In this document: positions 8,397 through 19,540 of the stretch, one piece after another
Layout: each line of letters starts with the position of its first letter
How positions within the stretch are numbered: position 1 is the first letter of the stretch
Origin: an uncultured Clostridia bacterium
GTDB lineage: Bacteria > Bacillota > Clostridia > TANB77 > CAG-508
Length of the DNA stretch: 42,851 bases
Assembly (NCBI GenBank): GCA_944386755.1
Contig: CALXCF010000014.1
Location: 1-42,851, forward strand
Direction of reading: 5' to 3'
Translations under genes and position numbers: made by a program
The notes under the pieces: generated by a model
Database searches by the model: none
The model's input: only the letters and a program-made list of their open reading frames with translations
Told to the model about the DNA's origin: nothing

Positions 8397-9662
8397 TTAA
8401 ATAGAAATTTGATATGCTGTCTCAGCTGATTGCCCATCTCCTCCTGTTGTTATTACATTTGAGTTTAAAGTTATTACTGGACGAAATCTTAAAGTAGTAT
8501 ATTGTTCATTTGTTCCATTTGACATTGATATATCATCAGGTGCAACTCTTCCCTCTTGTACTGTGCCTATGCAAAACCTTGCTCTTGCACCAGAAAATGC
8601 AATCACACTTCTTGATGATAAAAGATAAGTTTTATGATTACTTCCATTTTGATTTATAAAAATCTCATAATATATACTATCTGTAAAATCACTAACCGTC
8701 ATTGTTTTTGTCCAATAAGTTTGAGTTACTCCTAATTTTGCTGTTTCTTCTAGTCCTTCAACTATAGGTTCTTTTTGTTCACTTAATCCTAGACCGCCTT
8801 CATGTTTAAATCCTCCTACTCCATTACCATCTTCTTGGCTATATATTGCAGGATATTTTGCATTTGTAATTATTGTACTAGTAAAGCCACCATATTTTCC
8901 CGTATCTACATTTTCATTTGAATATTGTGTATAATCATATGTCAATTTTTCTTCTATATCTTCTATTTTTAGATTTTGTACTTTTATAGCCATTTTGTTA
9001 TTTTGATATAACGTATCACAGGTCTTATCTATTAAATATACTGCATTATTGTAACCTTTTGCACCATAGAATTTTATTGTTGATGTTGTAGGTCCTTCTG
9101 ATATTAATCTAACTTGTTCTCCTTTTACATCCAGCACTCTCCAATTTAAACTTTCTTGCTTTAATATATCACTATTATTTTCAGTACTACCAGAATATGT
9201 ATTTAATTCATTTAATAGATTGTTCATATTTTCATTGTCTACTGTATCAGGTGTATATGCTATATAATCACCTGGTTGTACCATACTAGATAAGTTATTT
9301 TTCCATCCATCTATTTCATTGTAATTAATAGTATATCCTCCTTCTTTAGTTACAAAGCTATTTTCTCCTAAAGTTCCATCATTATATCCCCCATTTTGAA
9401 TAATTGTTTTCAAATCGTCTATTGATGGAGTATTTCCTGTCTTTGTTTTTTCCTTCAACAGTTCTGCTTCAATCAATCCAATAATACTTTCTTTTTGTGC
9501 TTCTTCCGAATTATTAGTTGCCTGATTAATTAATCCATCTTCTCCAGTTAATGTAGTAATTGATATTCCTGCTAAGATGATCAATACTATTATTGTAACA
9601 ATTAGAGCTATTAAGGTAATACCCTTTTCTCTTCCATTTTTCTTACTTTTAAGGTAATACAT
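8397..9662 (-). CDS. Type IV pilin-like surface protein
   Basis: A 421-residue protein with a class III-type prepilin leader: basic residues and KG, then the hydrophobic stretch ITLIALIVTIIVLIILAGIS. The glycine before ITL is the expected prepilin-peptidase cleavage site. The glutamate usually at position 5 of mature pilins is absent, as in many clostridial pilin-like proteins. The remaining ~370 residues are a large extracellular domain I do not recognise, rich in N, T, G and Y. No pilus-assembly genes are in the window. It lies between gap and pgk, with a terminator after it and one after gap, so it is probably its own unit. SD AAAGGAGGA. Confidence 0.8.
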   Translation of the reverse strand: MYYLKSKKNGREKGITLIALIVTIIVLIILAGISITTLTGEDGLINQATNNSEEAQKESIIGLIEAELLKEKTKTGNTPSIDDLKTIIQNGGYNDGTLGENSFVTKEGGYTINYNEIDGWKNNLSSMVQPGDYIAYTPDTVDNENMNNLLNELNTYSGSTENNSDILKQESLNWRVLDVKGEQVRLISEGPTTSTIKFYGAKGYNNAVYLIDKTCDTLYQNNKMAIKVQNLKIEDIEEKLTYDYTQYSNENVDTGKYGGFTSTIITNAKYPAIYSQEDGNGVGGFKHEGGLGLSEQKEPIVEGLEETAKLGVTQTYWTKTMTVSDFTDSIYYEIFINQNGSNHKTYLLSSRSVIAFSGARARFCIGTVQEGRVAPDDISMSNGTNEQYTTLRFRPVITLNSNVITTGGDGQSAETAYQISI

Positions 9663-9748
9663 GAAAATTCCTCCTTTGTATTTAATTAAATATTTTCTAT
9701 TGTGTTTTTTAAATAAATTACAATTTTATTTTCTTTTATATTCTATAC

Positions 9749-9778
9749 AAAAAAGAACACTTTTTCAAGTATTCTTTT
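9749..9778 (-). terminator. Rho-independent terminator after gap
   Basis: A 12-position stem (9751-9762 with 9767-9778) with a 4-base loop, then a T run on the minus strand. One position (9758 with 9771) is a G-U pair in minus-strand RNA but a mismatch in plus, which fixes the direction. Same sequence family as the terminators at 8361 and 10884. Confidence 0.88.
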
Positions 9779-9795
9779 CAATTATTTTTCAATCA

Positions 9796-10830
<1,035 letters not shown>

Positions 10831-10841
10831 TCATCTTTTAT

Positions 10842-10869
10842 TTATTATTACCCATTTTTTCTTGGGCAA
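10842..10869 (-). promoter_or_regulatory. Possible gap promoter with embedded inverted repeat
   Basis: On the minus strand TTGCCC (10864-10869), 16 bases, then TAATAA (10842-10847) could be a sigma-A promoter. An inverted repeat, TTGCCCA with TGGGTAA (10863-10869 with 10848-10854), covers the -35 and spacer, as an operator would. Both boxes are weak matches, so this is tentative. Confidence 0.35.
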
Positions 10870-10883
10870 TTCCATTCTATACC

Positions 10884-10912
10884 AAAAAAGAATACTTTTC
10901 AAGTATTCTTTT
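10884..10912 (-). terminator. Rho-independent terminator after the GH15 gene
   Basis: A 12-bp stem (10886-10897 with 10901-10912), TTC loop and T run on the minus strand. It overlaps the GH15 stop codon by two bases. Third copy of the near-identical terminator set. Confidence 0.88.
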
Positions 10913-12887
10913 AACTTTTTCCATATAATTTTTCAAGTACGATTATGAACATTGCATGTGACCAGCCAAGTCCTAGTACCCAACATGGTTTTAGTGTGTT
11001 GTTGTCTATTTGTTCTCCTAATAAACTGTGCTTTCCTGCTGTTTTTACTACAAAGTCAAATGTTTCTTTTGCTTTTCTCTTTTCTCCTGTTTCTAAGTAA
11101 TATAGTGTCATCCAAAGGTTTGCTATTGGCCATGGGTTTCCATTCATATAGTGGTCTTGTTCAAATCTTTGATATCCTCCTGTGTATGTTCTTAGCGTTA
11201 AGTTGATTTTTTCTACTGTATTTACTATTTTCTTTTCTTTTGGTTTGAATATATTAAATGGTGTAACTGCTCCTATCATGCTAATATCCATTTTTTTGTC
11301 TTCTGTGTTTCTTAAATAAGAATTGCTATCTTTGTCATATAAATTGTTGTTTATATATTCTTTTATTCCTAATTGTAGTTTTTCTAATCTTTTCTTTGTC
11401 TTGTTTATTTTTTCTTCTTTTAATCTATTATTTTCAAATTCTGATACGTTTTTACCTAATGCATTATATATGTTTATCATGTTTTCAAATGCTGCATATA
11501 TACTTGCTAATGAATATAAATGGATTCCTTCATGCATTTCCCATAAATCATAACTTACATGGTATTTATGTTTTATTCCTAATCTTTCTTTTGTTTCTTC
11601 TTCTATTTCTTCTTTTACAACGTCTTTGTCTCTTTCTTCTATACCTTCTAATCCCAACCAATCTTTAACATATTTTTCTAGAAAGTCTGTTGCTTTTTCA
11701 CACATATGAAGACAATCTTTTAGGAATTTTTCTGATTTTGTGTATTTATAATGTTCATATACTCCATATATTACGCTTGCTGTTTCATCTACTTGATATC
11801 CCCAGCATGGTGCTAATTTTCCATCTGTGAAAAATCTTTGCTCCCACATTCCATTTTTACTTTGTGTTTTTTTACAAAAGTTTCTATAAAATTTATCAGA
11901 TTCTTTTTCCATTTTTAATATGTCTAATGCTCTTGTTATAAATACAGCATCTCTTGGCCAACAATATGCATATCTTCCACATTTTGTGAAGTTTTCGTCT
12001 ATTTCTGGAGAGGCAATTATTCCTCCTGTTTCTTGGTTTGTTAATAATGGAAATAGCAATATACTTCTTTTATATATTTCATATATTTTTTCATCATAAC
12101 TATTTTTTGGTTCTTTTAAATCTAACCCGTTATGGGCTTTTACGTATTTTCTCCAATATGATTTTGTATTTGTATATTCTTTATTTAAATCTATTCTTTT
12201 TATTCTGTCTATCTCATCTTCTATTTCTGATATGTTTTTGTTTTCTCCAATTGTGATGCAAATTTCTAATACTTTCTTTTCTTGTGGTTTGATAGTTCCT
12301 ATTTCATAGCAAATACTACTATCTTTTGACATTCCTATATAATCTTTGTCATTTATTTCTCCTTTTTTGATTGTGTTGTAGCTTCCATTTATTTGATGTC
12401 TACTTATTTCATACCCTTTTGCAAATGTTGAAACCGTGAAATCATGTGCATATTGCATCATTCCACCATCTATTATTTTGCAACCAACTAAATTGTTTTG
12501 ATCTGACAACAATTCTGAATGGATATAAAAACTTACATTTAAGTCAATTTTGCTTTCGTTTAGGAAAATATATCTTTTAACTAGCACATTTTCTTTTAAT
12601 AAAACATAGTCCGTTTGGACTGTTGTTAGGTTAAAATATGTGTTAGTGATTTCAGTATTTATGATGTTTGTATCTGCTTCATAATATTGTTTATATACAT
12701 TGTTTATATCATCATGTAAATAGATTAAATCTGATTCATTGATTTTTACACCTGTATGAAAAAAGTTGATATATTGCCTATTATCTTTGTTTGGAAAGTA
12801 TAATCTTTGTAATTCTCCTTTTGAAGTTAGTGTTGCTATCATATTTTTGTTTCCTATTATTGCTTCATTTAAATATTTTTCTTCCAT
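10911..12887 (-). CDS. Glycoside hydrolase family 15 (glucoamylase-like) protein
   Basis: A 658-residue protein without a signal peptide, so probably cytoplasmic and acting on alpha-glucans such as maltodextrin, glycogen or trehalose. An N-terminal beta-sandwich domain of ~270 residues is followed by an (alpha/alpha)6 barrel. GH15 landmarks are GRYAYCWPRDAVF, WGYQVDETASVIYG, DLWEMHEGIHLYS (likely catalytic glutamate) and NGNPWPIANLWMTLYY. The frame extends 28 codons further upstream, but those codons run into the dispersed palindrome. The ATG at 12887 has AGGAG eight bases upstream and is the likely start. Confidence 0.88.
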   Translation of the reverse strand: MEEKYLNEAIIGNKNMIATLTSKGELQRLYFPNKDNRQYINFFHTGVKINESDLIYLHDDINNVYKQYYEADTNIINTEITNTYFNLTTVQTDYVLLKENVLVKRYIFLNESKIDLNVSFYIHSELLSDQNNLVGCKIIDGGMMQYAHDFTVSTFAKGYEISRHQINGSYNTIKKGEINDKDYIGMSKDSSICYEIGTIKPQEKKVLEICITIGENKNISEIEDEIDRIKRIDLNKEYTNTKSYWRKYVKAHNGLDLKEPKNSYDEKIYEIYKRSILLFPLLTNQETGGIIASPEIDENFTKCGRYAYCWPRDAVFITRALDILKMEKESDKFYRNFCKKTQSKNGMWEQRFFTDGKLAPCWGYQVDETASVIYGVYEHYKYTKSEKFLKDCLHMCEKATDFLEKYVKDWLGLEGIEERDKDVVKEEIEEETKERLGIKHKYHVSYDLWEMHEGIHLYSLASIYAAFENMINIYNALGKNVSEFENNRLKEEKINKTKKRLEKLQLGIKEYINNNLYDKDSNSYLRNTEDKKMDISMIGAVTPFNIFKPKEKKIVNTVEKINLTLRTYTGGYQRFEQDHYMNGNPWPIANLWMTLYYLETGEKRKAKETFDFVVKTAGKHSLLGEQIDNNTLKPCWVLGLGWSHAMFIIVLEKLYGKS

Positions 12888-12922
12888 CTCTTTTTCTCCT
12901 CTATAAAACTTAGGTGCAATGG

Positions 12923-13027
12923 GTGCAATGGGGACGGCCCCGATTTGCACTAAAAAGTGCATTAGGGACAAGTCAGCATGTCACCTTTGCAACGGAATAA
13001 TGCAAATTGGGGCCGTCCCCATTGCAC
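12923..13027. repeat. Dispersed GGGGAC palindrome, family B (long)
   Basis: Arms 12923-12950 and 13001-13027 are complementary except for one position. They carry the core TGCAATGGGGACGGCCCC and end in TTTGCAC. A ~50-base middle separates them. One end touches the TAG stop of the metallo-beta-lactamase gene (13027-13029). The 14693-14753 copy has the same arms with a short loop. Confidence 0.8.
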
Positions 13028-14670
13028 TATCCTTCAACAACATTTAAAATTTGTTTCTCTAAATCCTTAATCTTTTCATTAATTCTAAATATATCCTCAT
13101 CTCTCAAATTCTTGTTGTCAATATCTTGTCTTACATAAGCATCCATATCTTTTATTTCTTCTTTTAGCTTTTCTAGTCTTTGGATTATTTCTCCTCTCAT
13201 ACTTGTTGCAAGTTTTCTTTCTATCTTGTGTTCCATTGTAATTGTATCTTTTAAATCATAAGTCTCCCCAAATTCTGGTACTGTAACACCTAATCCTGTC
13301 TCTGTTTCGATTTTTTCTTTTAATATATCTTGTGATTCAGGTTCTCCATGTACTAAAAAGATGTGTTTTGGCTTTTTAATAAATGAATATATAAAATTCA
13401 TCAATCCTTCTTGGTCAGCATGTCCAGAATATCCTTCAATATATTCTATTCTTGCATTTACTGCTATTTCTTCTCCAAAAATTTTTACTGTTTTTGCTCC
13501 ATTTACTATGTTATATCCTAATGTTCCTGGTGCTTGGTATCCAACAAACAATATCGTTGATTTTGGATTCCACAAATTGTGTTTCAAGTGGTGTTTTATT
13601 CTTCCTACTTCACACATTCCACTTGCTGATATTATTATACTTGGTCTTGTGTCTTCATTTAATGCTTTTGATTCATCTGCTGTTTGTGTAAATTTTAATC
13701 CTGGAAATTCAAGAGGATTGTCTCCTTTAGCTATTTCTTTTTGTGTTTCTTCATCAAATAGATTCATATTTTCTCTAAATACTTCTGTTGCTGAAATTGC
13801 AAGTGGACTATCTACAAATACATTTGCTTTCATTAATGTTTTATATTTTCTTCTAAATTCTTCATCGTTGTGTTCATCTTTTAATTTGTTTATTTCATAT
13901 AATATTTCTTGAGTTCTTCCAACTGCAAATGATGGTATTACTACTGTTCCGCCATTATCTAGAGTTTCTGATACTATGTCCAAAAACATTTGGGCTTTTT
14001 CGTCATTTTTCATATGCAATCTACTTCCATATGTTGACTCCATAACTAGATAATCTGTGCTTTCAATCATAGTTGGCTCAGATAATAATGGAATATCATT
14101 ATTTCCTAAGTCTCCTGTAAATACTGTTTTTGTTTCTTTTCCATCTTCATTTGTCCACAACTCAATAATACTTGAACCTAGCATATGTCCTGCATCATTA
14201 AATCTAACATGAATATCTGGAGTTATTTCTATTATTTGGTCATATTGTACTGGTTCAAAAATTTCTAATGATTTTGCTGCATCTTCTGCTGTATATATTG
14301 GTGGAATTTCTTTTTCGCCTTTTCTTAGTCTTTTCTTATTTTTCCATTGGCTTTCCATTTCTTGTATATGTCCACTATCTGGTAGCATTAAAGCACATAA
14401 ATCACATGTTGCTTTATGTGCATATATTTTATTTCTAAATCCTTCGTTATATAGTTTTGGAATTCTTCCTGAGTGGTCAATATGTGCATGTGTTAATAGC
14501 ATAAAATCAATTTCTTGTGGATTAAATGCAAATTCTTCAGCATTTTCTTCTTCTATTTCTGCTTTTCCTTGCCACATTCCACAATCTACTAAGAATTTCT
14601 TTCCACAGGCTTCAACTAAAAAGTTTGAACCTGTAACTGTTCTTGTTGCTCCTAAAAAAGTAATTTTCAT
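13027..14670 (-). CDS. MBL-fold, beta-CASP RNA-processing nuclease-like protein
   Basis: A 547-residue protein starting MKITFLGATRTVTGSNF, with the metallo-beta-lactamase metal motif LLTHAHIDHSGR and then a beta-CASP domain (TYGSRLH, GGTVVIPSFAVGRTQE, SASGMCEVGRIKHHL). The RMMBL-type C-terminus GYSGHADQEGLM and FLVHGEPES follow. Such proteins are Zn-dependent ribonucleases related to CPSF-73 and YsxA. The final ~70 residues are a basic/acidic coiled coil. I chose the ATG at 14670 (AAAGGATG upstream); the longer frame reads into a palindrome and is not credible. Confidence 0.88.
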   Translation of the reverse strand: MKITFLGATRTVTGSNFLVEACGKKFLVDCGMWQGKAEIEEENAEEFAFNPQEIDFMLLTHAHIDHSGRIPKLYNEGFRNKIYAHKATCDLCALMLPDSGHIQEMESQWKNKKRLRKGEKEIPPIYTAEDAAKSLEIFEPVQYDQIIEITPDIHVRFNDAGHMLGSSIIELWTNEDGKETKTVFTGDLGNNDIPLLSEPTMIESTDYLVMESTYGSRLHMKNDEKAQMFLDIVSETLDNGGTVVIPSFAVGRTQEILYEINKLKDEHNDEEFRRKYKTLMKANVFVDSPLAISATEVFRENMNLFDEETQKEIAKGDNPLEFPGLKFTQTADESKALNEDTRPSIIISASGMCEVGRIKHHLKHNLWNPKSTILFVGYQAPGTLGYNIVNGAKTVKIFGEEIAVNARIEYIEGYSGHADQEGLMNFIYSFIKKPKHIFLVHGEPESQDILKEKIETETGLGVTVPEFGETYDLKDTITMEHKIERKLATSMRGEIIQRLEKLKEEIKDMDAYVRQDIDNKNLRDEDIFRINEKIKDLEKQILNVVEG

Positions 14671-14692
14671 TAACTTCATCCTTTCTCTTAGA

Positions 14693-14753
14693 GTGCAATG
14701 GGGACGTGTTACTTTGCACGTATTTATGCAAAATGGGGCCGTCCCCATTGCAC
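14693..14753. repeat. Dispersed GGGGAC palindrome, family B (short)
   Basis: The arms (GTGCAATGGGGACG near 14693 and CCGTCCCCATTGCAC ending at 14753) share the family B core with the element at 12923-13027. It fills the space between the coiled-coil gene stop (14763-14765) and the start region of the nuclease gene. Confidence 0.78.
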
Positions 14754-14762
14754 CGAAAATCC

Positions 14763-16346
14763 TCATCTAAAAATTTTAACTTTTTTGTTTAGTCTAATTT
14801 CTAAGTCTCTTTTGCTCAAGTTTTCACTATCTTGTATTTCTATCTTTTCTTCAAAGATGTTTTCATCAAATAGTTGTATATAGTATTTTTCTTTTTCTTT
14901 TATAACTTTTATATATAAATCTTCTAAGCTAATAACTCTTATATCAAATATATTTTTCATTAATTCATAATGTATTTCATCTTTTTTTGCAAATTGCTCT
15001 GTTACCTTCATTTCATATGCTCTTTTTAATAGTTTTTTCTTTAGTTCTTCTAACTCTTTTTGTATTTCTTTTATTTGGCATATGTTTTTTTCTTGTGTAT
15101 ATGGTAATAAGTTATAATATCTAATTTCATATAATATTGTTATAATTTCTTGCTTTGTTTGTGCTTTTTCTATCTTTATGTTATAGCATTTTATGAATTC
15201 TTTTTGTATTTTTAACAAATATTTTTCTATTTCTTTTTCAATATCTTCTGTTTCTATATATTTTAGATATTTTTCTTTATCTTCTAATTCTTTTTTATAT
15301 TTAACAAATTCTTGTGGCATTAAAAGTTTATTTATTTCTTCTATTTTTTCTATCTTTTCTTCTCTTTCTTTTGTCATCATTTGTGATAATATTCTGCTAC
15401 TAAATATTTTCTTTTCTAATGGTAAAAATTCATTTCTTTTTTCATATTCTTTTTGTAATAAATCTTTGTTATTTAATGTTTCATCTATTTGTTTTATTTC
15501 TTCTGCTAATCTTTTCTTTTCTCTTGTTTGTATTTGTACAAATTCTTGATTATTTTCAATATGCTTTAATTTTTCGTCTATTTCATTTTTTTCTTTTTTT
15601 ATTTTATCTTTTATCTTAGAATTGAATCTAATGGCTAATAAGATTGATAATTCAATTAATTCTTTTACAAATTTGTTTTTGTTTTCTTCTCCATAAAGTA
15701 TTTCAAATTTATTTTCAAATTCTTCCATATAATCTATTATGAACTCTTTGTTTTCAATCCATTCATTTAGGAATTGATATCCCACTAGCATTCTTAAATT
15801 TTGATATACTAAATTATGTGGTATACTTTCAATTTCTCTTGGAATTGTTGTCCAAGAGTAACCATTAAAGTCTCTCATTGGTTCTACTGTGTTTATGTTG
15901 TTTCCTACATTTATTAATTCTGATAATGTTTCGTTTATTAGATAATATTTGTCTTTTATTATTGTTTCATGTTTGTCAATTTTTGCTATACAGTATAGTA
16001 ATTTTCTTTCAATTGGATAGCATATAATTCTTTTTTTATCTCTTTCAACTAAAAAAGTGTGGTTTCCTAGCATTTCTGCTTCTTTTGATTTTAATTTAAC
16101 AACTTTTATGTCATCACATTGAGTTTGGATTATATCTATAATTTTTTGAATAAATATTTCTTTTGGCTCAACTGTTTGTTTTACTTTTTCATAGTCTTTG
16201 TATGCTGTTTCAATTTTATACATGATACTTAGAAGAAGGCTTTTTGTATTTTCATCAAAGTACTTTTTTTCTAGCACTTTTTCTAATTCATTATTATAGT
16301 TCTTTTTGACAAACTTATCTAATAAATTATCATTCTTCTTTGGCAA
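14763..16346 (-). CDS. Unrecognised 527-residue coiled-coil protein
   Basis: I do not recognise a family. The first ~230 residues look globular, with aromatic motifs such as RDFNGYSWTTIPREIES. Residues ~245-420 are highly charged and predicted coiled coil (EKKRLAEEIKQIDETLN). The tail ~430-527 is again mixed. No signal peptide or membrane segment is seen, so it is probably cytoplasmic. The start is a TTG at 16346 with AAGGAG seven bases upstream. It lies between ftsK and the nuclease gene, with a palindrome on each side. Confidence 0.7.
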   Translation of the reverse strand: MPKKNDNLLDKFVKKNYNNELEKVLEKKYFDENTKSLLLSIMYKIETAYKDYEKVKQTVEPKEIFIQKIIDIIQTQCDDIKVVKLKSKEAEMLGNHTFLVERDKKRIICYPIERKLLYCIAKIDKHETIIKDKYYLINETLSELINVGNNINTVEPMRDFNGYSWTTIPREIESIPHNLVYQNLRMLVGYQFLNEWIENKEFIIDYMEEFENKFEILYGEENKNKFVKELIELSILLAIRFNSKIKDKIKKEKNEIDEKLKHIENNQEFVQIQTREKKRLAEEIKQIDETLNNKDLLQKEYEKRNEFLPLEKKIFSSRILSQMMTKEREEKIEKIEEINKLLMPQEFVKYKKELEDKEKYLKYIETEDIEKEIEKYLLKIQKEFIKCYNIKIEKAQTKQEIITILYEIRYYNLLPYTQEKNICQIKEIQKELEELKKKLLKRAYEMKVTEQFAKKDEIHYELMKNIFDIRVISLEDLYIKVIKEKEKYYIQLFDENIFEEKIEIQDSENLSKRDLEIRLNKKVKIFR

Positions 16347-16365
16347 TTTACTTCTCCTTTCATTC

Positions 16366-16472
16366 AGGGATTGGGGGACGTTCTTTTAGTCCCTGCTTTA
16401 AGGATCACTCTTTTCATAAAGACTGTCCCTTAATCCCAGTTGAAGGGATTGAAAGAACGTCCCCTAATCCCT
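16366..16472. repeat. Dispersed GGGGAC palindrome, family A-like (long)
   Basis: The outer arms 16366-16386 and 16452-16472 (AGGGATTGGGGGACGTTC type) match over 21 bases with one mismatch, and inner GTCCC/GGGAC-like pieces lie between them. The right arm contains the last codon and the TAG stop of ftsK. Confidence 0.78.
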
Positions 16473-18923
16473 CGCTTCTGAACTCGTTCCCATTTTTAGT
16501 TCATTTAGCTTTTCTAATGTCATTAGTACTTCTCTTGGTTTGCTTCCTTGGTAACCAGATATTACTCCTCTTTCTTCCATTTGGTCTATTATTCTTCCTG
16601 CCCTTGCATATCCTACTTTAAATCTTCTTTGGATAAATGATGTTGATGCTTGTCCTGTTTCTACTACTGTTTGTATTGCATCCATTAAAAATGGGTCTGT
16701 TTCGTCATCTTCTGCTTGTTCTTGTGTTAATTCTTTTTCTGTTTTATTATTATTTTCTATGCTTTCTAATATGTCTTCACTATATGTTGCTGTTCCATTT
16801 GATTTTATGAAGTCTACTATTTTTTCTACTTCGTCATCTGATACAAATGCTCCTTGTACTCTTGATGGTTTTGGTGCTCCTGATGGGAAATATAGCATAT
16901 CTCCTTTTCCTAGTAGTTTTTCTGCTCCTACACTATCTAATATTGTTCTTGAGTCTACTTGTGATGATACTGCAAATGCTATTCTTGATGGTATATTTGC
17001 TTTGATTAGTCCTGTGATTACATCTACTGATGGTCTTTGTGTTGCAATTACTAGATGCATTCCTGCTGCTCTTGCTTTTTGTGCCAAACGACATATTGCA
17101 TCTTCTACGTCATTTTTTGCTACCATCATTAAGTCTGCTAACTCATCTATAATTATTACTATTTGTGGTAGTTTTCCCATTCCTTCTTCTTTTTCGATTG
17201 CTTTATTATATCCTTTTAAGTCTCTTACTCCTTTTTGAGCAAATAGATTGTATCTATTGTCCATTTCTTGTACTGCCCATGCAAGTGCCCCTGCTGCTTT
17301 TCTTGGGTCTGTTACTACTGGGATTAATAGATGTGGTATCCCATTATATACTGATAATTCAACTACTTTTGGGTCTACCATTACAAATTTAACCTCACTT
17401 GGTTTTGCATGATAAACTATACTTGTTATTATTGTATTTATGCACACACTTTTTCCTGAACCTGTTGAACCTGCAATTAATACATGTGGCATTTTTGCTA
17501 TATCTGCTAATTGGATTTCTCCCGCAACGTCTTTTCCAAGTGCTATTGTTAGTTTTGAATCACTTTTTCTAAATTCTTCACTATCTAGCACTTCTCTTAG
17601 ATGTACTGCTTCTTTTTCACGGTTTGGCACTTCAATTCCTACTGCTTGTTTTCCTGGTATTGGTGCTTCTATACGTATTGTTTCTGCTGCTAAGTTTAAT
17701 GCTATATCATCTGCTAGATTTGCTATTTTACTTACTCTAACCCCTTCTGCTGGTTTAAGTTCATAACGTGTTATTGCTGGTCCTACTGACACATTTTCTA
17801 CTTTTGCAGATACTCCAAAACTATATAAGGTTTTTTGAAGTTTTGTTGCTGTATCTGTCAACGCTTTTGCTCCACCTTTTAGTGTTTTCTTTCCTGGTTT
17901 GCTAAGTAACTCTACTGGTGGATATTCATAATGTTCATCTTCAACTGTCATTGCATGTTCTAATTGTAAAACTTCTCTTTTCTTTTCTTCTTTTTGTTCA
18001 TCTTCTTGCTTAAATAAGTTATTTTCTAAAACATCTGGTTCAATTACTTCTTGTTTATTTTCGGCTTGTTTTCTTGCTAATAATCCTTTTTTACTTTCTT
18101 TTGTTAATGGTTCTAAATCGTCATTACTATGGTCATATTTCTTTAATCCTTGTTTTTCGTCTCCATTATCAACAATTCGTCCACCAAAGTTGATTTTTAT
18201 TTGATTTTCCATTGGATTGTTTTGCTGTTTTTCTAATTCTTTTTGTGCTAATCTTTCTTGTCTTTCTCTTCTTCTTCTTTGTGCTGGTGTTTCTTTTTCT
18301 TCTTCAGCCATTTGTGCTAATTCTTTTTTCCTTTGTTCACGATATTCTAATTTTTCTTCTCGTTTTTCTTCCATTTTGTCAGCCATTTCTTGAATTTTTT
18401 CTGACAAGTTAATTCCAAATGTAAATACTATTAATATTACTGCAATTCCTAAACATAGTATAATTGCTCCTATAACTCCTAAAAGGTTTACTAATGGAAC
18501 TGCTCCAAGTGCACCTATTGCTCCTCCACCTTTGCTTTGCGAACCTAAATAGTATGCATCTTTAACTATGCTTGAAATGTCTCCATTTGTTTGTAGTTCT
18601 CCTCCCGAAATTTGAAACACACTTAATACAATGGATAATGCTATTAAAAGCACTCCATATTGTACTAATTTCATTTTAAATTCTTCATTTCCATTTGATG
18701 CTATTTTTATGGCAATCACAAAAATACCAATAGGTAATATGTATTGTACTATTCCAAATATTCCACCTAATATTTCATTTAATTTTGTTCCTACTACTCC
18801 TGATTTTGTATATATTAAAACTGCTAAAAGGATACTTACAACTATTAATATAACTACTGCCATATCCATTTTAGAAGTTGCTTTTTTTCTCTTTTGATAT
18901 CTTCTTTTTCTTTTTGCTGCCAC
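16464..18923 (-). CDS. ftsK: DNA translocase FtsK/SpoIIIE
   Basis: An ~819-residue translocase that pumps chromosome DNA through the septum. Four N-terminal membrane segments lie between residues ~25 and 185, followed by a charged linker to ~330. The RecA-like motor has Walker [14 protein letters not shown] and Walker [15 protein letters not shown]-terminal gamma winged helix ([19 protein letters not shown]) recognises DNA polarity sequences. The start is a GTG at 18923, placed eight bases after AAGGATGG; the ATG at 18935 overlaps that SD. The last two residues and the stop (AGG-GAT-TAG) come from the dispersed palindrome. Confidence 0.95.
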   Translation of the reverse strand: MAAKRKRRYQKRKKATSKMDMAVVILIVVSILLAVLIYTKSGVVGTKLNEILGGIFGIVQYILPIGIFVIAIKIASNGNEEFKMKLVQYGVLLIALSIVLSVFQISGGELQTNGDISSIVKDAYYLGSQSKGGGAIGALGAVPLVNLLGVIGAIILCLGIAVILIVFTFGINLSEKIQEMADKMEEKREEKLEYREQRKKELAQMAEEEKETPAQRRRRERQERLAQKELEKQQNNPMENQIKINFGGRIVDNGDEKQGLKKYDHSNDDLEPLTKESKKGLLARKQAENKQEVIEPDVLENNLFKQEDEQKEEKKREVLQLEHAMTVEDEHYEYPPVELLSKPGKKTLKGGAKALTDTATKLQKTLYSFGVSAKVENVSVGPAITRYELKPAEGVRVSKIANLADDIALNLAAETIRIEAPIPGKQAVGIEVPNREKEAVHLREVLDSEEFRKSDSKLTIALGKDVAGEIQLADIAKMPHVLIAGSTGSGKSVCINTIITSIVYHAKPSEVKFVMVDPKVVELSVYNGIPHLLIPVVTDPRKAAGALAWAVQEMDNRYNLFAQKGVRDLKGYNKAIEKEEGMGKLPQIVIIIDELADLMMVAKNDVEDAICRLAQKARAAGMHLVIATQRPSVDVITGLIKANIPSRIAFAVSSQVDSRTILDSVGAEKLLGKGDMLYFPSGAPKPSRVQGAFVSDDEVEKIVDFIKSNGTATYSEDILESIENNNKTEKELTQEQAEDDETDPFLMDAIQTVVETGQASTSFIQRRFKVGYARAGRIIDQMEERGVISGYQGSKPREVLMTLEKLNELKMGTSSEARD

Positions 18924-18985
18924 TATTTTAACCATCCTTTCTAATTAAAAGCCGGAAACCAAAAGTCCATGACATAAACAATATT

Positions 18986-19009
18986 GACTTCTGATATCCG
19001 ACTTCTGAT
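18986..19009. repeat. Short direct repeat between ftsK and the next gene
   Basis: GACTTCTGAT occurs at 18986-18995 and again at 19000-19009. It lies in a 93-base gap that holds no gene. No function is evident. Confidence 0.4.
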
Positions 19010-19016
19010 TGCTATC

Positions 19017-19520
19017 TTATTTCAACTCTTTTCTACTATTTTGAATTGTTTTAATTGTATCCTCCAAAGAAATTTGCATTAAATTCAAGGCTTCTGTCAT
19101 ATTAGTTCCCAATTTATTTAAAGTATCATTTAATACATTTTCAGTATTTGCAAGAAGACTATCTGCATATTCTTTAGTACCTTTAGAAATTTCTCTTGAC
19201 ATTTCATTAGCTGTTTCAATAATTTCTGTCTTTTGGTCATATGCTTTTCTTGTAATTTCATGTTCATCTATCATTGCAATTATTCTATTTTCTGCTTCTT
19301 TAACAATTCCATCTGCTTCTTTTTGAGCCTCTACTAATATACGTTGTCTTTCTTCTTTAACCCATTTAGCTTGTTTTAGTTCATCTGGAAGTTTTAATCT
19401 AATTTCTTTTATTAAATCAAGCATTTCATCTTTATCTACTATTCCCTTTGAGGAGAATGGCAGATTTCTGCTTCTTTCTAATAAATCCTCCAATGTTTCT
19501 AATAATGTAAATATTTCCAT
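19017..19520 (-). CDS. Coiled-coil protein resembling ATPase b/E-type stalks (unknown role)
   Basis: A 167-residue, almost wholly helical protein without membrane segments. The central part (ERQRILVEAQKEADGIVKEA) has the Ala/Glu-rich heptads typical of ATP-synthase b/E-like or DivIVA-like proteins, which often attract an 'ATPase' annotation. It follows rsmD and precedes ftsK, so a role in division or envelope is possible, but this is inference. SD AAGGGG before the ATG at 19520. Confidence 0.7.
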   Translation of the reverse strand: MEIFTLLETLEDLLERSRNLPFSSKGIVDKDEMLDLIKEIRLKLPDELKQAKWVKEERQRILVEAQKEADGIVKEAENRIIAMIDEHEITRKAYDQKTEIIETANEMSREISKGTKEYADSLLANTENVLNDTLNKLGTNMTEALNLMQISLEDTIKTIQNSRKELK

Positions 19521-19540
19521 GGTTTTACCCCTTTCTTAGC

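Noticed and set aside
10888..12971. GH15 start 28 codons upstream, at 12971
   Set aside because: The extra codons translate the dispersed palindrome and have no SD at 12971, while AGGAG sits eight bases before the ATG at 12887.
14671..14766. Nuclease gene start at 14766
   Set aside because: The added residues come from the palindrome at 14693-14753. The family begins MKITFLGATRTVTGS, which matches the ATG at 14670 with its SD.
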